From assembly GCA_015661405.1 (NCBI GenBank), contig JACWMK010000002.1:1-64000 (forward strand): 64,000 bases of DNA, read 5' to 3'. The notes beneath the pieces were generated by a model that worked only from the letters and a program-made list of their open reading frames with translations, ran no database searches and was not told the origin of the DNA. The DNA is from Methanobacterium sp. GTDB taxonomy: Archaea; Methanobacteriota; Methanobacteria; Methanobacteriales; Methanobacteriaceae. The translations under genes were made by a program, and so were the position numbers. Below, in pieces: positions 8,451-19,076 of this stretch. How positions within the stretch are numbered: the first letter of the stretch is position 1; every line of letters begins with the position of its first letter.

Positions 8451-10016
8451 ATGCTGCTGGAACATAATGTAGTTATCAAAGATCTCCGCAAAGTAGATCT
8501 ACGGTTTGCATCCTGTTATCCTAACCTTTACCGCAGCGCAATGTCATCTCTTGGATTTCATATCATTTATGATTATTTAAATTCAAGGGAAGATGTTTAC
8601 TGTGAAAGGGTAGTCTACCCTTACTTTAACAGTCTAGAGTCAGGAACCAATCTTAAAGATTTTGATGTGATTAGTTTTTCCTTACAATACGAGCAGGATT
8701 ATTTTCATGTATTGGAGATGCTTAATAATAGTGATATTCCACTTAGAAGAAGAGATCGTAATGGTGATGATCCATTAATTATAGCTGGCGGGCCCTGCGC
8801 TAGTTCCAATCCTCTGCCTATGAGTGATTTCATTGATTTGTTTATAGTAGGGGAAGCGGAGGTGATTTTAGATCAAGTTTTGGATACTTATAAAGGGCTT
8901 GATGATCATAAAAAGGAGATTGATGCTTTCTTAGAAATTGAAGGTGTTTATATCCCCAATAATCCTGTGAAAATGATGGTAGTTAAGGATATGGGGGATG
9001 CATGGCATCCTATTAATCAGGTTTATCCTGAAACTAATGATAAAAAATTTATACCAGCATTTGGAAAAGCTTTTTTACTTGAAGTTTCACGTGGATGTTC
9101 GAGAGGATGCAGATTTTGTATGGCGGGTTGTATTTATCGTCCTAGAAGAGAGTTAAGTATCAATAAAATTTTAGATAATGCAGAAAAGTCTCGTAAAGCC
9201 ACTGGACTGAATAAGGTAGCACTTATCGGGGCTGCTGTTTCAGATTACTCAAGATTAGAGAAACTTTGTAAAAATCTTTATGAAAGAGATTTTCAAATTA
9301 CTACTCCTTCTTTAAGAATAGAATCTGTTTCAGAAGATCTTTTAAATATTTTAAGTAGTAGTGGTCTTCGAACCATTACTATTGCTCCTGAATCAACTTG
9401 GAGAGTTAGAAAAGTAATAAATAAACCTATTACTGATAATGATATATCTAATGCTATTAGTAAGGCTTTTAAACTTAATTTAAATGTTAAACTTTACTTT
9501 ATGATTGGTTTACCAGCGGAAACTTGTGAAGATTTGGAGGATATAGTTAAACTTGTAAATGACTTGAAAAAAACTTATTCACAAGAAAATAAATTGAAAA
9601 TAAGTGTGAATCCGTTCATACCTAAGCCTCACACTCCATTTCAATGGGAACATTTTGATTTCAACACTTTAAAGATTAAAATGGATTATTTGAATTCTAA
9701 ACTTAAATTTAAATCTTTTAAAATGGATAATATTAAAATTTCATTGATACAATATGTTTTAGCTATGGGTGATTTTAATGTGGGGGATTTGATAGAAAAA
9801 AATGTGATTGGAAGAATTCCGTTAACTGTTTGGAAAGAAAATATGCCACATTATAATCTTGATGATACTTTGCCATGGAAAAATATTGAAGTAGGAGTTA
9901 AAACAGAATTTTTGAAGGAAGAATTTCAGAAGGCTTGGGATGGTGAGCTTACTCCATGGTGTGAGACTTTTGGATGTTATCAGTGTGGAAGTTGTGAAAA
10001 TGAGAAAAAATTTTAA
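8451..10016 (+). CDS. Radical SAM protein with cobalamin-binding-like N-terminus
   Basis: The N-terminal 170 residues resemble a B12-binding fold (RFASCYPNLYRSAMSSLG, then IAGGPCASSNPLPMSDF, then FIVGEAE). The radical SAM domain follows, with the CxxxCxxC cluster motif in CSRGCRFCMAG near residue 215, then APESTWRVRKVINKP and MIGLPAETCEDL. A C-terminal CYQCGSC could bind another metal or cluster. At 521 aa it matches a family of archaeal radical SAM proteins without assigned substrate. The ATG at 8451 is very close to the divergent PPAT gene. Function beyond radical SAM chemistry is unknown. Confidence 0.85.
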   Translation: MLLEHNVVIKDLRKVDLRFASCYPNLYRSAMSSLGFHIIYDYLNSREDVYCERVVYPYFNSLESGTNLKDFDVISFSLQYEQDYFHVLEMLNNSDIPLRRRDRNGDDPLIIAGGPCASSNPLPMSDFIDLFIVGEAEVILDQVLDTYKGLDDHKKEIDAFLEIEGVYIPNNPVKMMVVKDMGDAWHPINQVYPETNDKKFIPAFGKAFLLEVSRGCSRGCRFCMAGCIYRPRRELSINKILDNAEKSRKATGLNKVALIGAAVSDYSRLEKLCKNLYERDFQITTPSLRIESVSEDLLNILSSSGLRTITIAPESTWRVRKVINKPITDNDISNAISKAFKLNLNVKLYFMIGLPAETCEDLEDIVKLVNDLKKTYSQENKLKISVNPFIPKPHTPFQWEHFDFNTLKIKMDYLNSKLKFKSFKMDNIKISLIQYVLAMGDFNVGDLIEKNVIGRIPLTVWKENMPHYNLDDTLPWKNIEVGVKTEFLKEEFQKAWDGELTPWCETFGCYQCGSCENEKKF

Positions 10017-10049
10017 TGATATATTCTAATTTAAGTTTTTATGATTTTT

Positions 10050-11450
10050 TTATGTAATTCTATTAATTAATTTTCTTATCTGTCTAATGAAGTTAGCTAG
10101 AAATATCTCATCCAGTCGAACTTGTTTTGAAAAATAATCTCTTCCTAATCGTATATCCTTTTTAACAGTCTTTATTTCAGTTCGTGGGGCGTATTTAATG
10201 TATATGGGGATTCCTATAAGTATTAGAATGCTTCCAATAATAATTTCACTAATGGCTGTTTGACTTATCATATAAATGCAAACTATAATACCAAGCACTG
10301 GCACTATGCTGGGAAGTTTTATACCGCCACTGAATTTCTTCCTTAGGGGGAATACAGAGATACAAGTGATTAAGTAACAGAATAGGATGGTGAAAACTGA
10401 GAGGATGATCAGTTGACTTATAGTGCCGAATATGGCAGCTATTAGTGTAATAGTATTTTGGATTATCAATGCAATATAGGGGGTTCTGTATTTAGGATGT
10501 ACTCTAGCGAAGAAGTGTGGTAATAATCCATCACCAGCCATAGCATAAGGAATTCGGGCTGAAGTTAAAATTCCAGCCTCATCTGACCCTGATATTGAGA
10601 ATAGAGCACCTACTGCTAAAATAAGTGCTCCGATAGATCCCAATAACAAGTATCCTGCAAGAGCCAGTGGAGCTGATGCAGCGGAAAGATTCATCCAAGG
10701 TACCGTTCCTAATACAACGAAATTAGTAATCACGTAGAAGAGAGTGATTATACCCATTCCTAAACCTATAGCTAATGGAATTATTTTTTTAGCATTAATT
10801 ATCTCATCAGTAGGAATTGTTACTAATTCAAATCCTATATAAGCCCAGAATATAAGTATTAATGCACTTCCTAATCCTCCGAATCCTAATGGTGTGAATG
10901 GTGTAAAATTAGCAACTAGTAATGTTGGTTTTATAATGAAATAAGCGATTCCTATGATGGTTAATAATATTATTGGTGTTACCTTTATAATGGTTAATAC
11001 ATCATTAACTCTACCTGCTTCTTTTACACCAATATAATTTATTATTGTAAGTAACAGGACAAATAACGCTTTAATTATTATTTGGATTATTTGAGGCATA
11101 TGTGGGTAGAAATAAGCAATATAAGCTACGAAAGCTAAGGGAAATACAGCGATACCACTCCATTCAGCAATGATGAGGGACCATCCCACCAGGAATCCCC
11201 AAAAATCCCCAAATGCTTCTTTTGCATAGGCATAGGGGCCACCAACACGGGGAATAATAGATGAACATTCAGCGAAGCATAAAGCTATAGTAATAGCCAT
11301 TAATCCTGCTATAACCCAAGCAAGTATTGCTGCTGGTCCTAATAAACCTGCTCCAAATGCTGCGGCAATATAAATATCTGCACCTACGATGGCACCAATA
11401 ACTAAATTCATTACATCGAAAAAACTAAGAGCCGCTTTTAACTCTGACAT
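10050..11450 (-). CDS. APC-superfamily amino acid permease
   Basis: A 466-aa integral membrane transporter with about twelve hydrophobic segments. The first is FFDVMNLVIGAIVGADIYIA, a typical APC helix 1 with an unwound glycine stretch. PRVGGPYAYAKEAFG is the conserved helix 2-3 region, and FWAYIGFELVTIPTDE carries the helix 6 motif. The last 50 residues are a basic cytoplasmic tail. It probably imports amino acids or similar cations in symport with protons or sodium; the substrate is not predictable. The aminotransferase gene starts 37-49 bp away on the opposite strand, so the two share a divergent promoter region. Confidence 0.9.
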   Translation of the reverse strand: MSELKAALSFFDVMNLVIGAIVGADIYIAAAFGAGLLGPAAILAWVIAGLMAITIALCFAECSSIIPRVGGPYAYAKEAFGDFWGFLVGWSLIIAEWSGIAVFPLAFVAYIAYFYPHMPQIIQIIIKALFVLLLTIINYIGVKEAGRVNDVLTIIKVTPIILLTIIGIAYFIIKPTLLVANFTPFTPLGFGGLGSALILIFWAYIGFELVTIPTDEIINAKKIIPLAIGLGMGIITLFYVITNFVVLGTVPWMNLSAASAPLALAGYLLLGSIGALILAVGALFSISGSDEAGILTSARIPYAMAGDGLLPHFFARVHPKYRTPYIALIIQNTITLIAAIFGTISQLIILSVFTILFCYLITCISVFPLRKKFSGGIKLPSIVPVLGIIVCIYMISQTAISEIIIGSILILIGIPIYIKYAPRTEIKTVKKDIRLGRDYFSKQVRLDEIFLANFIRQIRKLINRIT

Positions 11451-11498
11451 ATTATTTTTTTATATTATAGAAGATAAAAATAGATAATGGTAATTTTC

Positions 11499-12611
11499 AT
11501 GGAACCTTCAAGAAGAGTTAAACTAATAAATCTTTCCGGAATAAGAAAAATGTTTGAATTGGTTGGAGAGGATTCAATTAACCTAGGTTTAGGGGAACCT
11601 GACTTCGACACTCCTCATCACATAATAGAAGCTGCAAAAACAGCGTTAGATGATGGATTTACTCATTACACTGTAAATAAAGGTATTATAGAACTTAGAG
11701 ATGCAATTTCAACTAAATTAGAAAAAGATAATAAGATATCTGCTAATCCAGAATCCATAATTGTAACTGTTGGTGCAAGCGAAGCACTTCATCTAGCTCT
11801 TCAGACATTAATTAATGAAGGAGATGAAGTATTAATTCCAGATCCTGGGTTCGTATCCTATGATGCATCTGTAAAAATTGCAGGTGGAATATCAATTCCA
11901 GTAAGACTTAAAGAAGAGGATGAATTTAGAATGACTCCTGAAAGGGTTTTGGAGAAGATTACACCCAAAACTAGGGCTATAATATTAAATTCACCATCAA
12001 ATCCCACCGGCAGCGTTATGAAAAAGGATGATGTAAAAGTTATAGCTGAAATAGCTGATGACCTAGACTTAGCTATAATATCTGATGAGATATATGAAAA
12101 AATAATTTATGATGAGAAACATTATAGTCCCGCTAGATATTCTGAAAATGTTGTTACAATAAATGGTTTTTCTAAGTCTTATGCAATGACTGGATTTAGA
12201 ATAGGATATGTCACATCTACTCCTGATTTAATTGAGGAAATGTTGAAGGTACACCAGTATATCACGGCCTGTGCTAGTTCAATATCACAAAAAGCTGCAC
12301 TTGCTGCCTTGCAAGGACCTCAAGATAGTATTCATACTATGGTAAGTAAGTTTAGTAGAAGAAGAGATCTCATTCTCCGCAGGTTAAATGCTATGGGAAT
12401 TAGCTGCGTAAAGCCTCAAGGAGCATTTTATATTTTTCCTAAAATTAAATATCCAGAGATTTTTGTGGCAGATGCATTAAAAAAAGGTGTAGTACTTGTA
12501 CCCGGAAGTGCATGTGGAATTTATGGGCAGGATCATGTTAGATTATCATATGCCACATCTTATGAAAAAATAGAGGAAGCTATGAATAGATTAGAAGATA
12601 TATATCCATAA
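11499..12611 (+). CDS. PLP-dependent class I/II aminotransferase (aspartate/aromatic type)
   Basis: Fold type I aminotransferase of about 370 aa. Visible motifs are LGLGEPDFDTPHHI near the N-terminus, the cofactor-phosphate region VTVGASEALHLAL, the substrate-binding ILNSPSNPTGSV, and NGFSKSYAMTGFRIGY, which contains the Schiff-base lysine. These place it among archaeal aspartate/aromatic aminotransferases. The amino donor cannot be fixed by eye. The frame can start at 11487; the ATG at 11499 (MEPSRRVKLINLSG) is preferred for alignment with relatives. It is divergent from the amino acid permease. Confidence 0.9.
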   Translation: MEPSRRVKLINLSGIRKMFELVGEDSINLGLGEPDFDTPHHIIEAAKTALDDGFTHYTVNKGIIELRDAISTKLEKDNKISANPESIIVTVGASEALHLALQTLINEGDEVLIPDPGFVSYDASVKIAGGISIPVRLKEEDEFRMTPERVLEKITPKTRAIILNSPSNPTGSVMKKDDVKVIAEIADDLDLAIISDEIYEKIIYDEKHYSPARYSENVVTINGFSKSYAMTGFRIGYVTSTPDLIEEMLKVHQYITACASSISQKAALAALQGPQDSIHTMVSKFSRRRDLILRRLNAMGISCVKPQGAFYIFPKIKYPEIFVADALKKGVVLVPGSACGIYGQDHVRLSYATSYEKIEEAMNRLEDIYP

Positions 12612-12747
12612 TTTAATAATTAAAAAAAATCAAACTGGATAATTTTTATTATAATTTTTTTTTGTTGAGTAAACAATTCTAAAAAAAAATTTAATGAATC
12701 ATTAAAAACAAATAATATGAATTGATGAAAGGATTGGTGATGATAAT

Positions 12748-13407
12748 ATGGAAAAATTTGATAAAGATAAATGTAACCAATTATTTGATGAAATAGTAAG
12801 ATCAAGACATTCTATACGAGCTTTTAAAGATGAAAAACCTCCCAAAGAATGGATAGAAGATATAATAGAAGCTGGGATGTTGGCACCATATGCTGCTGCT
12901 GCAGTTGGTGATACAATAGAATTCAGGCGTTTCTTTGTCTTTGAACGAGACACTATAAGTATTAAAACTTTATCTAGCCAAATGAAGAATAAAGCTGCAG
13001 ATGGAGTACAACATTTTGAAAGTTTAATAGATGAAAAACCGTTCATGAAATCCAAGCTTCAACCTTTCTTGAACAGGCTTGAGATGGTCGTAGAAAAAGG
13101 TGTTCCCGGAGTGGATACGGCTCCTTACTTTATTATAGTTGCTGAACTTAGCGGAATTCCACCAGCTGAGCATGAATCATTAGCTCATGTATTGGAGAAC
13201 ATGTGGCTTAAAGCAACTGCATTGGATCTGGGATTTCAATTAATATCCCTTACCAGTCAAATGGCGGAAGAAGATGAATTAATGAAGCTTTTAGGACTCC
13301 CTATAAAAAAATTTGCATTAAATGGCTGTGCCATAGGATACCCTGCAATTACACCGTCTGCTACACCACGCCCGGATTCTCTGAAAGCAACCCGATGGAT
13401 GGAATAA
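12748..13407 (+). CDS. Nitroreductase-family flavoprotein
   Basis: The N-terminal RHSIRAFKDEKPPKEWIEDI is the FMN-phosphate binding pattern of the nitroreductase family. HESLAHVLENMWLKATALDLGFQL is the conserved mid-to-C-terminal helix. At 219 aa it is a single-domain enzyme. GATTGGTGATGATAAT just upstream of the ATG is a good ribosome binding site. Methanogen members are often annotated as F420- or NAD(P)H-dependent, but nothing here fixes the electron donor. It is followed 32 bp later by the broken AlkA-like gene on the same strand. Confidence 0.88.
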   Translation: MEKFDKDKCNQLFDEIVRSRHSIRAFKDEKPPKEWIEDIIEAGMLAPYAAAAVGDTIEFRRFFVFERDTISIKTLSSQMKNKAADGVQHFESLIDEKPFMKSKLQPFLNRLEMVVEKGVPGVDTAPYFIIVAELSGIPPAEHESLAHVLENMWLKATALDLGFQLISLTSQMAEEDELMKLLGLPIKKFALNGCAIGYPAITPSATPRPDSLKATRWME

Positions 13408-13439
13408 AAAAAAATTTCAGTGTGGATTAAAAAAAAAAC

Positions 13440-14363
13440 ATGTCATATTTAACCAATATAAAATTAAAGCCAATAGCTTCTTACAATTTTGAATTAAATG
13501 CGAGGATATTTACTGGTGGGGACCCTCAGATTAGTGGATATGATAAAGGTAGATTTTGGCAGGTTATAAATGTAAACAATATATTAATCCTTATTATTGT
13601 AAAATCATCAGGAACGGTTGAAGAACCAGAGTTATCAATTACATTAAAGTCTGATAGTAAACTCGCTGATGAAGACTTAAAATTAGCAGAGAATATTATT
13701 ATTTCTATGTTTAATTTGGATTTTGACCTTAAAAAATTTTATGAATACATGAAAAACGATGGAGTGATGTCGAAGTTAATTCAACAACTTAGAGGACTGG
13801 ATAGCCGTACAACTCCAACTGTTTTTGAATCTCTTGTGTCTTCCATAATTGAACAACAGATTTCACTTAGAGCTTCCCAGAGTATAGAGAGACATATGAT
13901 TAAAGATTATGGAGACCGAACTTCATCTTGATGGTGAAGTTTATTATACTTTTCCCACTCCAAAACATTATCAATACTAAATAAAGAGAAATTACTTGAA
14001 TCTGGATTGAGTTTAAGAAAATCAGAGTATATAATAGATATTTCAAAGCTCATCGTTGATGATAAATTAGATTTAGATCATTTGAAGGAATATAATGATG
14101 TAACTAAAATTATCGACGAATTAAGTCAGTTAAGGGGTGTGGGTGAGTGGACAGCTCATCTTACAGTATTAAGAAGCATGCACCGTCATCGAGCATTCCC
14201 GGCTGATGATTTAGGTTTAAGAAGATCTATATCCCATTTTTACTGTAATGATAAAAAAATTACTGCTGATGATGCACGGAAAATTGCAGGTAAATGGGGT
14301 AAATGGAGAGGTTTAGCAGGTTTTTATTTGATCGCTGGAGAAATAAGAGGCATAATAATTTAA
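13440..14363 (+). pseudogene. AlkA-like DNA-3-methyladenine glycosylase, interrupted by two compensating frameshifts
   Basis: The HhH-GPD repair glycosylase is split into residues encoded at 13440-13931 and 14007-14363, both in the same frame. An apparent one-base insertion near 13914-13919 shifts the frame, reads through an otherwise family-like GEVYYTFPTPK, and an apparent one-base loss in the A-run near 13962-13966 restores it. The second part has the helix-hairpin-helix LRGVGEWTAH and the catalytic aspartate in FPADDLGLRRS. Without correction, translation stops at 13931 and the catalytic half is not made. Either the gene is freshly broken or the sequence has two errors 45 bp apart. An intact relative lies at 16414-17316. 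Confidence 0.82.
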
Positions 14364-14422
14364 ATTTTTTTTTACTGTTGAGGTATGATTACTGTTTTTT
14401 GTTTTTACAATTAATTTAGACT

Positions 14423-16012
14423 TTATTGAACTTGGCAGACTATGAAATCTTTATTTTCGTATACCACTTTTATGTAGCTGGGTAGTATTTCATTAATATT
14501 AGAGTGAATGTCTTCACTGTAATAATATATTTCATAAAATTCAGCATCATATCTCACTTTATATAGAGTTCCATTAGTTGAGTTGAAGGATAATCTTTTA
14601 TCTAATACAATGTAACCAATTCTATTTTGTTTAAGAGTTGATTCGGAAGTAGTATTATTGAAATTATCGAAACTAACGTCACTAGTAAGAGGCATTCCTG
14701 TTTGTGTAGTCACAAAAGTCATTGGAAATAAATCATTAGACATTATAGATTTACTCTTATCACCATATTCGTTGAACCACCTTGAAAGATCTACCTCTGA
14801 AGAAGATGGTGGTGCTATTTGAAATGTTCCATATTGATTTGATATATCGAATGAAAAATTATTCGGATTATTCATAATTATAATTCCACTTATGGTAGCT
14901 AATGTAAAGGTTAATATTAAAAATCCGGTTCTGAATTTTTGGGATGAAAATTTTTTATTATCCTTGAATTTCTTGTAGACCCAACTTACACCAAATCCTC
15001 CCAGAATGGAAAGGGGTATTAATATGTAAACAAGTAAACGATAGGAGATAACATTTACACCGAACACGTAGGCGTTACTCACTAAAATCATGAGTATTGT
15101 CCAGGTAAGTATGAATACATCTTTTTTTCGTCTTCTTTTAATTGCTACAATAGTTCCTACTAGGGCAAATATTAAAATTAGATAACTTAGATTCCATAGA
15201 TAACTTAATATTCCTAAAGGTTGACTATTAGGAAGAGATGTAGCATAACCAGTCGCTGCTTTAATTCCTTCATTTATAATATTGTGAATAAAGTTTGGAG
15301 ATATTAAAAGTAGTGTTAAAACTCCGATGATCAATATTATTATTGGTAAAAAGAAAAAGGCACCATAATTTTTTAAAACACGGATATTCCGATAAAAAAT
15401 TAATTCAATCAGGGTAAATACGGTTATTATCAAGAATAAAATTAAAGTAGCAGCTTGATGGATTAAAGCAACAATCATTAATAATGATCCTGCTAAAATG
15501 GCGTATTTAAATGATTTTACTTTTATAGAATAGTAGTAGAAATATACAGATAAAGGAAGGAATATTAACGCTAGGTTTTCTGGCAGAGGATAAATTATAC
15601 GGTTTCCTATTAATAAACTTGATATCATTAAAAATCCAGCAGATACTCCTGCAATGGTTCCATAAAACTTACGACTTACAAATGAAACAGATAATACAAT
15701 GAACATAACTATGAATGGTTGTAGATACCTAGCGATTTGGAAGTAATTTACGTGGATTATGTTACTTAAAGCAACTATTATAAAATGGAATAGGGGAGGA
15801 TAACCTATTTCCTGCCCAAATGGTGCATTTAAGAGAGGATCTTTTAATACAAATCCATATTTTGCATAGACTTGGGCATATTGTATATGATATATTATAT
15901 CCCAACTTAGTGGCCACTGATATTTTAGAGTAGGAATTAATGCTAAAAAAAAGACTATTATGGCTGGTATGATCCAAATTAGACTCTTTAAAAGATTTTT
16001 GTTAATATTCAT
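14423..16012 (-). CDS. Polytopic membrane protein, probable GT-C type glycosyltransferase
   Basis: A 529-aa protein with about eleven hydrophobic helices, starting with LIWIIPAIIVFFLALIPTL. The first extramembrane loop has the short acidic/aromatic stretch SWDIIYHIQYAQVYAKYG typical of dolichyl-phosphate-sugar GT-C enzymes, and PPLFHF follows. The C-terminal 150 residues form an extracytoplasmic domain. This architecture is common in archaeal surface-glycan synthesis. I call it from architecture and the loop motif, not from a precise family match, so the activity is inference. It lies tail-to-tail with the broken glycosylase gene. Confidence 0.7.
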   Translation of the reverse strand: MNINKNLLKSLIWIIPAIIVFFLALIPTLKYQWPLSWDIIYHIQYAQVYAKYGFVLKDPLLNAPFGQEIGYPPLFHFIIVALSNIIHVNYFQIARYLQPFIVMFIVLSVSFVSRKFYGTIAGVSAGFLMISSLLIGNRIIYPLPENLALIFLPLSVYFYYYSIKVKSFKYAILAGSLLMIVALIHQAATLILFLIITVFTLIELIFYRNIRVLKNYGAFFFLPIIILIIGVLTLLLISPNFIHNIINEGIKAATGYATSLPNSQPLGILSYLWNLSYLILIFALVGTIVAIKRRRKKDVFILTWTILMILVSNAYVFGVNVISYRLLVYILIPLSILGGFGVSWVYKKFKDNKKFSSQKFRTGFLILTFTLATISGIIIMNNPNNFSFDISNQYGTFQIAPPSSSEVDLSRWFNEYGDKSKSIMSNDLFPMTFVTTQTGMPLTSDVSFDNFNNTTSESTLKQNRIGYIVLDKRLSFNSTNGTLYKVRYDAEFYEIYYYSEDIHSNINEILPSYIKVVYENKDFIVCQVQ

Positions 16013-16413
16013 TTTCTATCACAATTTAGATGAATAATTTTTAGATTGTAGAATAGTAAGATTATGTAATTGAAAGTAAAAATTTTTTACTTTTTTATTA
16101 TAAATCACAGTTTTTGTATATTTAATTTAAAGTTTAGGGCTAGGGGAAGGATATAAGTAATTTAATTAAAAAATTTTTTTTTAGATTTTAAGTACAGAAT
16201 ATAATACTAATTAATCTAAAGCACGTTGAAACGAGAATATTTAAAGAAAATAGTATTATTTAATATAAAGATTAATTTAGTTCTTTAACTAGATTTTTCT
16301 TTCTAATTTAAATCCATTTTTTCATATTAAAAAGGTTTTAGACAATTTTTTTATAATAAAAAGAGAGATTAATAACTATTTTTAACTGATAAATTGTGGA
16401 TAGTTCTAAACCA
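16013..16413. other. Intergenic stretch, no gene seen
   Basis: About 400 bp, very A/T-rich, between the start of the membrane glycosyltransferase gene and the stop of the intact AlkA-like gene, both on the minus strand. It should contain the promoter of the former. I see no open frame of useful length, no tRNA and no strong hairpin. Confidence 0.6.
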
Positions 16414-17316
16414 TTAGCAAGCTGTTCTCAAGTAATAGGACCAGTAACCCTTAAATTTACCATAACTATCTGCAATCTTATCTAAACTTTCGTCATTTAT
16501 ATCAGGTCCATAAATTTTCTTGGCACAACTCATAAGCATTTTATCATGGTGTACGGAAAGTTCTTCCATTCTACCAAGAGCTCTTACAAGTTCTAGATGA
16601 GCTGAATATTCTCCAATTCCTTTTATATTTAAAAGCCAATTTTTTACTTCCTCTATGGGGGCATTTATTAAGAAATTCTCATTTACTTCGTCAAAAGCAT
16701 TAGCTACTGCTATTAAATATTCGGATTTTCTTTTATTCTTTATAATGGATTGTAATTTTTCTACACCTAAATTTTTTACCTGATGTGCATCGGGAAAAGT
16801 CCAATAATCGACTTCATCAACCTGAATATTATCTCCAACAGCTTTAGTAAGCCTATCCTTCATTAAGTGGGCTACTTTCATTGAAATCCTCTGACTCAAT
16901 ACTGCCCAGGATGCTCCCTCAAAGGGAGTTAAAAATTTAACTTGATGCAAGCCATAAAGATCTTCTAAAATAGGGTTAAACTTAATATCATCCATTCCCA
17001 GAGCATTAAATGCCTTTAAATCATCTTCCAAGCTTAGATAAAATTTAATTCTTTCTAAAAGTTCAAATCTTATTTCATCTCTTATTTCATCATAAGCATA
17101 TAAATTGTAAGATAAAACAGGTTTTTCAACTGTTCCAATATCTTCAACTTTAAATGCCATGGTCCTGTTTTTGATATAAACTGCCTTAGTTAATGATAAG
17201 TTAGAAATAGATTGTTCGTCACTTGTTGGTGTAAACATAACGGCAAAATTTAAAGATTTAGAAAAATCGAAGGGAGGATTAGGAAATAGTTTTCCACTAC
17301 TTTCATAAATCGTCAT
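16414..17316 (-). CDS. AlkA-like DNA-3-methyladenine glycosylase (HhH-GPD)
   Basis: Base-excision repair glycosylase that removes alkylated bases. The N-terminal half (to about residue 130) is the AlkA beta domain. EGASWAVLSQRIS begins the HhH-GPD domain, LLNIKGIGEYSAHLELVRAL is the helix-hairpin-helix, and the catalytic aspartate lies in ELSVHHDKML. This replaces the more usual PADD form in the frameshifted relative at 13440-14363, so the two are diverged paralogues, not a recent duplication. At 300 aa it is full length. It is transcribed from just beside the tRNA-Ser gene. Confidence 0.85.
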   Translation of the reverse strand: MTIYESSGKLFPNPPFDFSKSLNFAVMFTPTSDEQSISNLSLTKAVYIKNRTMAFKVEDIGTVEKPVLSYNLYAYDEIRDEIRFELLERIKFYLSLEDDLKAFNALGMDDIKFNPILEDLYGLHQVKFLTPFEGASWAVLSQRISMKVAHLMKDRLTKAVGDNIQVDEVDYWTFPDAHQVKNLGVEKLQSIIKNKRKSEYLIAVANAFDEVNENFLINAPIEEVKNWLLNIKGIGEYSAHLELVRALGRMEELSVHHDKMLMSCAKKIYGPDINDESLDKIADSYGKFKGYWSYYLRTAC

Positions 17317-17361
17317 ATACTATCTCATTGGATTTTTTAAATAATATTATATATTCAAGAA

Positions 17362-17446
17362 CGCCGGGGACGGGATTCGAACCCGCGAGATCCAAAGGAT
17401 CATTGGCTTAGCAGGCCAACGCCGTACCAGACTGGGCCACCCCGGC
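17362..17446 (-). tRNA. tRNA-Ser (anticodon GCU)
   Basis: On the minus strand the acceptor arm is GCCGGGG paired with CCCCGGC, with discriminator G and no encoded CCA. The anticodon stem-loop is GGCCTGCTAAGCC, giving anticodon GCT. A long variable arm (paired GATCC and GGATC around a TTT loop) and the T arm GCGGGTTCGAATCCCGT follow. The long variable arm and discriminator G are serine identity features. It decodes AGC and AGU. Confidence 0.95.
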
Positions 17447-17638
17447 ATAATAAATTTTATTTAATGATTTTGATTCAAATAAAGTGTTAATCAAAACTTC
17501 TGTATATCTTGAGATAAAAGTCTTTTGTATTTAAAATTAAGGGATCAAATATTTATATAAATTTTTTTTGTTATTATTTATTTTATCTAAACTTTTTTTG
17601 AATATTATTTGAAGTTTATAATTTTCTATGATAATTAT

Positions 17639-17946
<308 letters not shown>

Positions 17947-18096
17947 ATTATTAGTTTAGACTTTTTAGTATTTTAAGCTTACGATCATCATTCCCAACTC
18001 TTAGAAGAAATATTATGATTTTTTTAATAAGGAAATAAAATTAAGCTTTTTAGGGTTACTAAGATATTTCTATATTTGATAATCTAAATTATATAT

Positions 18097-19014
18097 ATGG
18101 ATCGGTTACTGATATTTGGAGTCGTTATAAGCTTTTATATGGCATTTACTATTGCAGCAAATGATATTGGTAATTCTGTTGGCACTGCCGTAGGAAGTGG
18201 GGCGTTCAAGATGCTGAGAGCCTTGATTTTAGGCGCTGCAACTATGTTTATTGGAGCGATCTATTATGGGTGGTAATGTTACGCGAAACATTGGAAATGG
18301 GATTATTGGTTCAGATGCATTAACAACTACTGGTGCCTTTAATTATTATATTAGCTGCTACTATTTGGATCAGTTTTACTTTACTGGGAAGATTCCTATC
18401 TCGGGGTCGGGTGCTGTTGTAAGTGCTGTTTTTGGTTTTGGGTTAGCTTCTGTTGGTCCGTCACATATACATTTCAATGTATTAGCATTTATTGTTTTAA
18501 TCTGGATTTTCTCACCTATAATAGGTTTTGCTTCAGGATTTTATTGTATATTACATTTTGAAACGAGAATTTATACGTAATATATTTACTATTGGACTTA
18601 AAGATAGGATAGAAAAAATATTTGATTATTTACAAATTGGAAGTTCTGGATTTGCCGCGTTGAATGTAGGGGCTATAGATGTTGCGGCTTCAAAGGGCGG
18701 TGATCTATTGTGTTTTTGTTTTTGGATTTAGTATGGATATAAAGATTATAGGTGTCATTGGGGATGGTTTTAGGTGTATTACTTGCTGAGGGAAGGATTA
18801 CAGGTACTATTTGGTAGACGTATCACGAATTGATTCCACGTAGAGGTTTTTCAGCTCAAATATCTATGGCGGCTGTTGTTTATATCTTCTCGTTTTTAAG
18901 AAGTCCTATTAGTTATTGGCTAATTTTTTTTATTGTATTTAGTAAATTTTTTACTCATATAAATAAAATTAAAATTTTTTTAGGACCAAAAAAATATAAC
19001 ACTTTTACTACATA
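18097..19014 (+). pseudogene. Decayed PiT-family inorganic phosphate transporter
   Basis: Starting at an ATG at 18097, the first frame gives the PiT signature AANDIGNSVGTAVGSGAF and stops at about 18276. Family sequence then resumes in other frames: GGNVTRNIGNGI near 18266, ISGSGAVVSAVFGFG near 18400, LQIGSSGFAALNVGAIDVAA near 18635 and IPRRGFSAQISMAAVVYIFS near 18830. At least four frame changes and internal stops are needed, and several segments are shortened, so this is a true pseudogene rather than one sequencing slip. No intact copy is in the window. The remnant lies between the SRP RNA gene and fprA. Confidence 0.88.
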
Positions 19015-19076
19015 AATAAAGGCAACGTGAAAAAGAATTTTTTTTTATTTTATTATATTTTTGGGGGAAGATGATA

